From: an uncultured bacterium
GTDB taxonomy: Bacteria > Patescibacteriota > Minisyncoccia > SW-4-49-11
Assembly (NCBI GenBank): GCA_913060955.1
Contig: CAJXTH010000057.1
Span: forward strand, 1-5,201
Length of the DNA: 5,201 nucleotides
Reading direction: 5' to 3'
Position numbers and translations under genes: made by a program. Below are positions 1-4,895 of this stretch, in pieces; the stretch's first letter is position 1; the number at the start of each line of letters is the position of its first letter. The notes beneath the pieces are model-generated. The model did no database searches. It saw nothing but the letters and a program-made list of their open reading frames with translations, and was not told where the DNA came from.

Positions 1-337
1 TTCCGTCGAATACGGTCACAGAACCATCGAGAACTCGAAGGGATCGCTCTACCTCCATAGTAAAGTCTACGTGACCGGGAGTATCGATAATGTTTACTCG
101 GTGGTCATGCCAGAAACAGGTAGTAGCAGCTGAGGTAATGGTAATTCCTCGCTCTCGCTCCTGCTCCATCCAGTCCATGGTTGCTTCTCCCTCGTGAACC
201 TCTCCAATCTTGTGAGAAATTCCGGTGAAGTACAAAATTCGCTCGGTAGTTGTAGTCTTACCAGCGTCAATATGGGCAATAATTCCAATGTTTCGTGTAT
301 CCTTGAGGGGGATATCTGTTCGTGCTTCTTGAGCCAT
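1..337 (-). CDS. fusA: Elongation factor G, N-terminal part (runs off the window)
   Basis: EF-G is the cytoplasmic translational GTPase that drives tRNA and mRNA translocation and, with RRF, ribosome recycling. Only the first 112 codons are present; the gene continues past base 1. The G domain is clear: G1 P-loop AHIDAGKT at residues 21-28, the switch I/G2 segment RGITI at 63-67, and G3 DTPGH at 85-89, whose histidine matches the catalytic His of translational GTPases. The ATG at 337-335 gives the usual short EF-G leader MAQEARTDIPL before the first strand. No proper Shine-Dalgarno precedes it; the only purine run, AGGT, abuts the ATG. It is the third gene of a str operon after rpsL and rpsG, but 215 nt of repeat-bearing spacer separate it from rpsG. 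All 8 Arg codons are CGA. The residues after G3 end VTVFDG, where many bacteria have FCA or FSA. Family identity is very secure. Confidence 0.97.
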   Translation of the reverse strand, partial: MAQEARTDIPLKDTRNIGIIAHIDAGKTTTTERILYFTGISHKIGEVHEGEATMDWMEQERERGITITSAATTCFWHDHRVNIIDTPGHVDFTMEVERSLRVLDGSVTVFDG

Positions 338-403
338 ACCTGATACTTATATGTTAGTAACGAATGTGTTTTGTGTGGTTTTACCGAAGGTGGTTTTTGA
401 CAC

Positions 404-537
404 ACAGAGAGATTGTAGGTCATCCCAGCTGTCATTCCGGACTTGATCCGGAATCTTGTCAACCAACAGCGCTGTTGATCACGAGATCCTCAGTCAAGCT
501 GAGGATGACAGTGGTGAAATCCTACAATCCTATCTGT
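404..537. repeat. REPIN-like double-hairpin inverted repeat between rpsG and fusA
   Basis: Two members of the window's GTCATYC hairpin family face each other. The plus-strand member (431-460) has stem ATTCCGGA/TCCGGAAT around loop CTTGA. The minus-strand member (481-510) has stem ATCCTCAG/CTGAGGAT. Between them lies a perfect 14-bp palindrome, CAACAGCGCTGTTG (464-477). The outer ends form an inverted repeat, GATTGTAGG (411-419) against CCTACAATC (521-529), extending imperfectly to 404 and 537. Two REP-like hairpins in inverted orientation are the definition of a REPIN. No transposase is nearby and no target duplication is evident. The rest of the 338-552 spacer holds a weaker hairpin, TGTGTG (372-377) with CACACA (401-406). 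Read on the minus strand the whole element lies in the mRNA between S7 and EF-G. Confidence 0.85.
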
Positions 538-552
538 ATTTCAAATGCCGCG

Positions 553-1020
553 TTATCGAAGGTGAGCAAAGGCTCGGTTTGCCTCAGCCATTCGGTGAGT
601 ATCCTCTTTCTTCTTGATAACAGCTCCGGTCTTGTTAAAGGCATCTACGATCTCAGAAGCAAGCTTCTTTGCCATAGCCTGACCTTTTTTCTTTCGGGCT
701 GAATCGAGAATCCATCGGAAGGCAAGAGAAGTTCGCCGTTCTGCTCGAACCTCTACCGGTACCTGATAGTTTGCTCCTCCAACTCGTCGAGATTTTACCT
801 CAACCATTGGAGATACGTTTTTGATAGCTGCAGTAAAGACAGTCATCGGATCTTTTCCGGTCTCTTTCTCAACCAATTCCATTGCTCCATAAAATACATT
901 TCGGGCAACAGTCTTCTTTCCATCAAGCATGATGTAGTTGATAAACCGTGATGCAAGAACATTCTTGTACCGTGGATCCGGCTGAATGTCTCGGGTGTAG
1001 TTTCGCTTCTTTCGTGCCAT
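553..1020 (-). CDS. rpsG: 30S ribosomal protein S7 (uS7)
   Basis: S7 is the primary assembly protein of the 30S head. It binds the 3' major domain of 16S rRNA and lines the E site at the subunit interface. The 155-residue product matches the usual 156 or so. It shows the bacterial MARKKR basic start, the DPRYKN and FINYIMLDGKK segment (residues 15-36), the central SRRVGGANYQVPVEV hairpin (77-91), ERRTSLAFRWI (94-104) and the DTHRMAEANRAFAHLR C-terminus. The start lies 13 nt after the rpsL stop. That spacer has no Shine-Dalgarno, so translation may be coupled to rpsL or rely on another initiation mode. In E. coli S7 represses its own operon through a structured S12-S7 spacer; 13 nt is too short for that element here. 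Arg codons: 13 CGA and 3 CGG of 16. Confidence 0.99.
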   Translation of the reverse strand: MARKKRNYTRDIQPDPRYKNVLASRFINYIMLDGKKTVARNVFYGAMELVEKETGKDPMTVFTAAIKNVSPMVEVKSRRVGGANYQVPVEVRAERRTSLAFRWILDSARKKKGQAMAKKLASEIVDAFNKTGAVIKKKEDTHRMAEANRAFAHLR

Positions 1021-1033
1021 AGCGGTTCAATAC

Positions 1034-1450
1034 TTAGTTAGACTTTGGTTTCTTGACTCCGTACTTACTTCGCTGCTGGGTTCGACCATCTACACCGGCA
1101 GTATCGAGAGTTCCTCGAACAATGTGGTATCGGACTCCAGGAAGATCTTTTACTCGACCTCCTCGGATCATTACCACGGAGTGCTCCTGAAGGTTGTGAC
1201 CTTCTCCAGGAATGTAGGCTGTTACTTCTTGATCATTTGACAATCGGACTCGAGCAATCTTTCGAAGCGCTGAGTTCGGTTTCTTTGGAGTAATCGTTGT
1301 AACTTTGGTACATACTCCTCGTTTGAACGGTGAGTTAGACTCAACCGGGGCGTTCTTCAGGACATTAAAGGTTCGTCCAAGCGCTGGAGACTTGGTCTTC
1401 TTTGCAGAACTCTTTCGTCCTTTTCGAACTAATTGTTGAATTGTAGGCAT
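1034..1450 (-). CDS. rpsL: 30S ribosomal protein S12 (uS12)
   Basis: S12 sits at the decoding centre of the 30S subunit and contributes to tRNA selection and fidelity. The 138 residues are the long form, with about 13 more than E. coli S12, inserted near residues 24-38 ahead of KRGVCTKV. Conserved landmarks are TPKKPNSALRK (54-64), GEGHNLQEHSVVMIRGGRVKDLPGVRYH (82-109) and the RSKYGVKKPK tail. K56 and K101 occupy the positions of E. coli K43 and K88, the streptomycin-resistance sites, and both are the sensitive wild-type residue. D102 matches the Asp that RimO methylthiolates in some bacteria. First gene of the str operon. A purine run AGAAGG lies about 20 nt upstream of the ATG, too far for a normal Shine-Dalgarno. 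All 13 Arg codons are CGA. Confidence 0.99.
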   Translation of the reverse strand: MPTIQQLVRKGRKSSAKKTKSPALGRTFNVLKNAPVESNSPFKRGVCTKVTTITPKKPNSALRKIARVRLSNDQEVTAYIPGEGHNLQEHSVVMIRGGRVKDLPGVRYHIVRGTLDTAGVDGRTQQRSKYGVKKPKSN

Positions 1451-1526
1451 AGGGTATATAATCTTGTATTACCTTCTTTTGACCTCTTCTAACACCAAAA
1501 AGAGAGGCTCGCGGTGACCTAGCACA

Positions 1527-1555
1527 AGTGTAGTATAGAAGCGCCGATTTGTCAA
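1527..1555 (-). promoter_or_regulatory. Probable str operon promoter (upstream of rpsL)
   Basis: On the minus strand a consensus -35 TTGACA (1555-1550) is followed after 17 nt by TACACT (1532-1527), which matches the -10 consensus at 4 of 6 positions. Transcription would begin near 1520 and give a leader of roughly 70 nt before the rpsL ATG. It is the only good promoter pair seen ahead of the operon. The upstream edge almost touches the palindromic element starting at 1560. No start site has been mapped. Confidence 0.7.
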
Positions 1556-1558
1556 ACT

Positions 1559-1681
1559 AGGGAAAACACCTCGACACTCCGTGCCACTCCTCTTACAAAG
1601 AGGAGAATAAAAATACACGATAGCCCAATAAATTCCCCTCTTCGTAAGAGGGGTGTCTCCTAGAGACGGGGTGTTTTCCCC
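1559..1681. repeat. Nested palindromic element with GGGAAAACACC termini
   Basis: Terminal inverted repeats GGGAAAACACC (1560-1570) and GGTGTTTTCCC (1670-1680) bound about 120 bp. Each half carries its own perfect hairpin: CTCCTCTT/AAGAGGAG with a 3-nt loop (1587-1605) and CCCCTCTT/AAGAGGGG with a 3-nt loop (1635-1653). The right half also has GTCTC/GAGAC around CTA (1655-1667). The two halves can be aligned as inverted copies of one ~48-nt unit. The design is that of a REPIN, but the sequence is unrelated to the GTCATYC family. No coding capacity is seen. It lies between the rpsL promoter and the first GTCATYC array. Confidence 0.85.
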
Positions 1682-1682
1682 T

Positions 1683-1890
1683 TGTCATTCTGAACTTTTA
1701 ACGACCGAAGGTGGTTGTTTCAGGATCTTTGTTAACTATGTCATTCCCGACTCGATCGGGAATCTCGTGACTTCCCTACTCTGTCATTCTGAATTTATTT
1801 CAGAATCTTTGTCATCTCCAACTAGATTGGAGATCTCGTGATGGCGACACGCCTACCTTCGGCAGGTAAACGTTCCGCTACGGCCATCGT
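1683..1890 (+). repeat. Array A of GTCATYC hairpin repeats
   Basis: Four direct units on the plus strand, starting at 1684, 1740, 1783 and 1811, each begin GTCATYC and end near GRATCTYGT. Their perfect stems differ in sequence: CTGAA, CCCGA, CTGAA and TCCAA facing their complements. The first has a 23-nt loop with an internal imperfect hairpin (AACGACC, GAA, GGTGGTT); the others have 5-nt loops. After the last unit comes a linker, 1840-1888, closed by GATGGC/GCCATC, with an inner hairpin TACCT/AGGTA (1854-1868). The remainder to 1927 shows nothing recognisable. Open frames over this stretch are low-complexity translations of the repeats. Confidence 0.9.
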
Positions 1891-1927
1891 CTTACAGTTT
1901 GTAGACTAAACCAGCCATTCAAAAACC

Positions 1928-1959
1928 TTGACTAACTCCCCTAGCATCAGTACTATAAT
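1928..1959 (+). promoter_or_regulatory. Weak candidate promoter on the plus strand
   Basis: TTGACT (1928-1933) is followed 17 nt later by TACTAT (1951-1956), overlapping a consensus TATAAT at 1954-1959 that would need a 20-nt spacer. No plus-strand gene follows. A transcript would meet the hairpin at 1982-2010 after only a few tens of bases or continue antisense into the ATPase gene. An AT-rich chance match is quite possible. Confidence 0.25.
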
Positions 1960-1981
1960 TATATTTGGCACTAGCCACGTC

Positions 1982-2010
1982 CCTCACCACCCGGTGGGGA
2001 AATCTTTTTT
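1982..2010 (+). terminator. Possible terminator hairpin at the 3' end of the ATPase gene
   Basis: CCTCACC (1982-1988) and GGTGGGG (1993-1999) pair over 7 bp, including one G-U, around a 4-nt loop. A run of six T follows at 2005-2010 after a 5-nt gap. The T run is on the plus-strand side, so it would stop plus-strand transcription. For the minus-strand ATPase mRNA the same hairpin follows the stop codon by a few bases but lacks a downstream U run, so it could at most protect the 3' end. Confidence 0.35.
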
Positions 2011-3157
2011 ATTTAGATCTCAACTCACCAAAAAATCCTCGATAATTTTCCCGGTTAATTACGTGAAACTCATGTTCAGGATAACTTTCAGCAAAGTTTT
2101 TGGGTACAGACGCAGATCGCTTTGGGGAATATTTAAACTCATACGCCGTATACTTCCCATCTTTAAATTCAACAAGATCAACTTCAGCTTGATCATACGT
2201 CCGCCAAAAGTACAAATTACTGGATACATTCGAATATTCTCGCAGTTTTACCAACTCCATAACACAAAAGTTTTCCCAGAGTACTCCCTTATCTTGCCGT
2301 AACTCGACAGGACGGTGATCAGAAATAAGCTGATTTCGAATACCAAGATCCAAAAAGTATATCTTCATTTTACTTCGAATCTCTTTCCGTGGATTTCCTT
2401 TAGATAACGGCCTTAGAATTTTAATAATAAATACCTTTTCCAAGATATCTAAATACTTTTCAATCGTCACCACATGGATTCCAAGCATTTGTGAAAGCTC
2501 ATTCAACGAAACCTCACTTCCCACCTGAAGTGCAAGAGCCTCCAATAACTGCTGAACCTTCTGAGACTTACGAATGAGATCATAATCCAAAATATCTTTA
2601 AAAAGATATCCTTTCACAATATCCCGGATAGTCTCCTCTGCTTGCTCTGAATTTTCTGCAGTATATACATCCGGCATCAATCCATACCGCAGAATGTCAT
2701 CGATCTTACCATCAACCTGACTTGGCGATAGATCTTGCCCAATTTCAGCAATTGAAAATGGATACAAAGAAAACCACTTTGCCCTTCCTACCAACGGTTC
2801 TCCCACCTGATTTGCTAATTCAAAAGAACTACTCCCCGTAGCAATGATTTGAACATCCGGTAGGGTGTCATGCATAAATTTCAAAATCTGCCCAATATTT
2901 TCAACTTCTTGAGCTTCATCTAAAATCAATAACTTCGTTGACCCGATATAATCCTTCACCGCCTGAGCAGACTCAAGTGTCTTTTGTAGATCTCGCTTGG
3001 TTGCAATAGCTTCACAAGACTCATACCGTCCATCGTGCTCCGATAAGATTCTCTGAACAATAGTAGTCTTTCCAACCTGTCGAGGACCAAAAAGAATTAA
3101 TACATACCCCTGAAATAGCCGATCTCTAATTTGATTCTCGAGAACTCTTGAAATCAT
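2009..3157 (-). CDS. AAA ATPase of the AAA_14/DUF4143 type
   Basis: A 382-residue cytoplasmic P-loop ATPase. Domains in order: an N-terminal helix; Walker A GPRQVGKT (24-31); Walker B LLILDEAQ (76-83); a sensor-1-like IIATGSSS (104-111); the VGRAKWFSLYPFS segment (123-135) typical of AAA_14; a winged-helix-like stretch (about 213-250, LNELSQMLGIHVVTIEKYLDIL); then the DUF4143 region with GVLWENF (291-297), AEVD (324-327) and EFK (340-342). These last residues (E296, D327, E340, K342) are spaced as in PD-(D/E)XK nuclease-like folds. Length is normal for the family, whose members are common in uncultivated bacteria and archaea, often in mobile or toxin-antitoxin-like settings; their function is largely unknown. 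The ATG at 3157 puts the Walker A at the usual distance; no Shine-Dalgarno is visible. It stands alone, flanked by two repeat arrays. Arg codons are mixed (AGA, AGG, CGT, CGG, CGA), unlike the str genes. Confidence 0.93.
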   Translation of the reverse strand: MISRVLENQIRDRLFQGYVLILFGPRQVGKTTIVQRILSEHDGRYESCEAIATKRDLQKTLESAQAVKDYIGSTKLLILDEAQEVENIGQILKFMHDTLPDVQIIATGSSSFELANQVGEPLVGRAKWFSLYPFSIAEIGQDLSPSQVDGKIDDILRYGLMPDVYTAENSEQAEETIRDIVKGYLFKDILDYDLIRKSQKVQQLLEALALQVGSEVSLNELSQMLGIHVVTIEKYLDILEKVFIIKILRPLSKGNPRKEIRSKMKIYFLDLGIRNQLISDHRPVELRQDKGVLWENFCVMELVKLREYSNVSSNLYFWRTYDQAEVDLVEFKDGKYTAYEFKYSPKRSASVPKNFAESYPEHEFHVINRENYRGFFGELRSK

Positions 3158-3179
3158 AATTATATTCTTAATTATTGTA

Positions 3180-3207
3180 ATTATACACCTTTTTTCCGCA
3201 AAGTGAA
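3180..3207 (-). promoter_or_regulatory. Probable promoter of the ATPase gene
   Basis: On the minus strand a consensus -10 TATAAT (3185-3180) lies 16 nt after TTCACT (3207-3202), a 4-of-6 match to the -35 consensus. Transcription would begin near 3173, leaving about 16 nt of leader and no room for a structured 5' UTR. The -35 box is itself a half-site of the repeat at 3202-3267. A second TATAAT-like match ends 2 nt before the ATG and is too close to be the -10 box. Confidence 0.55.
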
Positions 3208-3267
3208 GATTTTCATACCGAATTTATTCACTATAGTGAAGATTTTAGTACTAAATTTATTCATTAG
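3202..3267. repeat. 33-bp tandem repeat, candidate operator of the ATPase gene
   Basis: Two adjacent 33-bp copies (3202-3234 and 3235-3267) agree at 27 of 33 positions; a degraded third start follows at 3268. Each copy opens with AGTGAAGATTTT and contains AATTTATTCA near its end, so the half-sites run AGTGAA, 19 nt, TTCACT, AT, AGTGAA, 19 nt, TTCATT. The junction makes a perfect 14-bp palindrome TTCACTATAGTGAA (3227-3240). The first half-site coincides with the putative -35 box of the ATPase gene. Regular spacing (33 bp, about three helical turns) and position suggest a regulator binding cooperatively; the regulator is unknown. Confidence 0.75.
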
Positions 3268-3282
3268 AGAAGTTTTATCCCT

Positions 3283-3569
3283 GTCATCCTGAACTTTTAA
3301 CGACCGAAGGTGGTTGTTTCAGAATCTTGTTACCTGACTATGTCATTCCCGGCTCGATCGGGAATCTCGTAATGGCGACACAGAGGTCGCCGCTACATCT
3401 TGTCATTCTGAACTCGTTTCAGAATCTTTGTAAATGGAACCGCAAGGGTTCCGCTACGGACATCTCGTCATTCCCAATTTCCTTATTCGGAAGGTTGGGG
3501 AACCTAGGGTCCCCAAGAAAAGCGTATACGCTTTTCTAAGGAGTAGGTACCGACGATTGGGAATCTTGT
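3283..3569 (+). repeat. Array B of GTCATYC hairpin repeats
   Basis: Four direct units on the plus strand start at 3283, 3342, 3402 and 3467. The first has the same 23-nt loop as the first unit of array A. The second has stem ATTCCCG/CGGGAAT and the third ATTCTGAA/TTCAGAAT. The last has stem ATTCCCAA/TTGGGAAT split by about 70 nt that contain further palindromes: TTGGGGA/TCCCCAA (3495-3516) and the 22-bp palindrome at 3516-3537. Linkers between units form hairpins GGCGAC/GTCGCC (3374-3391) and GGAACC/GGTTCC (3436-3452). The following 3570-3665 shows nothing recognisable. Short open frames across the array are repeat translations. Confidence 0.9.
3516..3537. repeat. Perfect 22-bp palindrome inside array B
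   Basis: AGAAAAGCGTA is followed directly by its reverse complement TACGCTTTTCT with no loop. It lies inside the expanded loop of the last GTCATYC unit, immediately after the TTGGGGA/TCCCCAA hairpin with which it shares one base. In RNA it would fold with a T-rich 3' arm. It could be a protein-binding site, or just another hairpin that was inserted into the repeat. Confidence 0.8.
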
Positions 3570-3665
3570 ACATTTCCAGTCATATAAGCAAAGATAATAA
3601 AGCCATACCACTGCACCCTCCCCAAAATCTCGCCTTAGATCGCTATTTTTGAGTGTCACTAAATA

Positions 3666-3694
3666 TTGACAAAAATAGAGTTTTATGATAGAGT
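3666..3694 (+). promoter_or_regulatory. Probable promoter of the SPFH-like gene
   Basis: Consensus -35 TTGACA (3666-3671), 17-nt spacer, then TAGAGT (3689-3694), a 4-of-6 match to the -10. The -35 context TATTGACAAAAATA is identical to that of the promoter at 4943-4971, and the -10 box sits at the same distance. Expected start near 3701, about 50 nt before the ATG. Confidence 0.65.
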
Positions 3695-3739
3695 TTGGCC
3701 AGTTGATCGTAAGGTTAACTGTTATTTCACAAGTAAATC

Positions 3740-3745
3740 GAGGAG
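3740..3745 (+). promoter_or_regulatory. Strong ribosome binding site of the SPFH-like gene
   Basis: GAGGAG ends 6 nt before the ATG at 3752 and fixes the start codon. It contrasts with the str operon genes in the same window, which lack such a site. Confidence 0.9.
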
Positions 3746-3751
3746 TTTGTA

Positions 3752-4876
3752 ATGAAAACTATCGAAAAATTCGGCTGGGGAACCTTTCTTGGCCTAGTTG
3801 TTTCTGGATTTCTACTGAATGCTTTTCCTGTAAATGAGCGGGGTCTGTATGGATTCCATAAAATCACCCGTTACTATAAAGGGTTGAATTTTATTCCAAC
3901 TATTGGACTCGTTCTAGCAGGAATTGGGCTTATGCATCTAGAGAAGCTTAACGCAGGTCAAACTGTTCTTGTTGTATCTAGATTAGGCAAACCAGATTCT
4001 GAAGATAATATTGGCCGTGGATTCAATCCCCTAATAAATGGATTTGTAACCCCACCTGAAGGAGGATTTGCAATGATATTAGATTGGGGAACCTTTCCAT
4101 ATCGAGACGATGTTGTTGAAGTTGATATCCAAGAAAAAACTATCCCGAACATTATGGAGGGAGATATTTTCAATATTTCAGGAGAGAACGGATTGTCTGC
4201 TGGACCCAACGTCTGGAATGTTGAGTTTGACCTGGTGGCAAAGGTTGTAGATGCCTACAAAGCTGTTTACGTACATACTGGCGAGGAAGATCTTTTTAAC
4301 AAAGTAATTCCAGATGGTATACGTTCATCTTTACGGATTTTAATCGAGTCATTCAGTGAATCTCAGCTCAAACAAGCGAAGGGAACTGAACAAAATCTAC
4401 TAGACACTCCCAACCTTCAACCTCTGCTCGCATCAATCGAGGATAAGTACGGCGTACGAATCCTCAAAGGCTTTCTAATGGATTTTGATCTCAGCGAAGA
4501 GATTGAAGCAGCTCGGGAAGCTCCTTACATTGCAGCACTCAAAGCTGAGGAACAAAAGATTGAGATTGATAGACTAAGCCAGGTAATCTTGTCCAGCACT
4601 TTGGAATACTACGGTGTTCCAGATGTCTGCTTTGATGAAGACAAAAACGTTCTTCCTCAATACGAAGATCCTTTGAATCCTGGTAAAGTTGACCTCACAA
4701 AAGTCAAGTTCAAGGAGCTGGGGTTCCCGGCAGGGTTTGTCTCTTCTGTGTCCTTTATGGCTCCGCTATTCGCAAAAGCATTAGACTCAGGAGACTTCAT
4801 ATTTGCTGGAAGAATGTTTGATAACCTGTTTTCGTCATTCGGCATGACTCCGGTTCCCATGAAGAACCCTGACTAG
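3752..4876 (+). CDS. Membrane-anchored SPFH/band-7-like protein
   Basis: A 374-residue protein that resembles stomatin/prohibitin/HflK-type (SPFH) proteins, which form large ring or cage scaffolds on membranes and often modulate membrane proteases. Two hydrophobic segments lie at residues 10-25 and 47-63, joined by a short basic loop. Then comes a beta-rich SPFH-like region: LNAGQTVLVVSRLGKP (66-81), GRGFNPLINGFVTPP (88-102), VVEVDIQEKTIPN (121-133), and VWNVEFDLVAKVVDAYKAV (154-172). It continues with the helical DGIRSSLRILIESFS (188-202) and the KYGVRILKGFLMDFDLSEEIEAAREA block (232-257), which mirrors the 'yGi.v...l.di..p.ei..ai' motif, and an Ala/Glu/Lys-rich helix (258-279). The C-terminal third (280-374) is unrecognised and has an aromatic, moderately hydrophobic stretch (325-364). 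The start is fixed by GAGGAG at 6 nt. Own promoter and terminator. Assignment rests on pattern, not a search; Arg codons are mixed. Confidence 0.75.
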   Translation: MKTIEKFGWGTFLGLVVSGFLLNAFPVNERGLYGFHKITRYYKGLNFIPTIGLVLAGIGLMHLEKLNAGQTVLVVSRLGKPDSEDNIGRGFNPLINGFVTPPEGGFAMILDWGTFPYRDDVVEVDIQEKTIPNIMEGDIFNISGENGLSAGPNVWNVEFDLVAKVVDAYKAVYVHTGEEDLFNKVIPDGIRSSLRILIESFSESQLKQAKGTEQNLLDTPNLQPLLASIEDKYGVRILKGFLMDFDLSEEIEAAREAPYIAALKAEEQKIEIDRLSQVILSSTLEYYGVPDVCFDEDKNVLPQYEDPLNPGKVDLTKVKFKELGFPAGFVSSVSFMAPLFAKALDSGDFIFAGRMFDNLFSSFGMTPVPMKNPD

Positions 4877-4895
4877 ACTTTTTTGCAAGAGACTT

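Noticed and set aside
94..462. Minus-strand open frame of 122 codons with start RFRIKSGMTAGMT
   Set aside because: It overlaps fusA in another frame and its start is a translation of the palindromic repeat. Such repeat-derived peptides are common artefacts.
1034..1450. Streptomycin-resistance alleles in rpsL
   Set aside because: K56 and K101, the positions of the usual resistance changes, are both lysine.
1653..1841. Short plus-strand frame across array A
   Set aside because: It encodes only repeat translations (CHSE..., VIPDSIGN...), with no ribosome binding site.
1928..2302. Plus-strand frame of 124 codons
   Set aside because: Most of it is antisense to the 3' end of the well-supported ATPase gene and there is no ribosome binding site.
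3158..3165. TATAAT-like sequence just before the ATPase ATG as the -10 box of a leaderless mRNA
   Set aside because: It ends 2 nt before the ATG, so transcription would begin inside or after the start codon. The match at 3180-3185 fits better.
1683..3569. CRISPR array
   Set aside because: Units are palindromes of variable sequence separated by irregular or no spacers, with no constant repeat length and no cas gene.
1559..3569. Insertion sequence or composite transposon around the ATPase
   Set aside because: No transposase gene, no matching terminal inverted repeats at the outer edges and no target duplication were seen. The ATPase lacks transposition-helper features such as an IstB context.
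3327..3652. Two overlapping short plus-strand frames across array B
   Set aside because: Both are translations of hairpin repeats with no ribosome binding site or recognisable domain.
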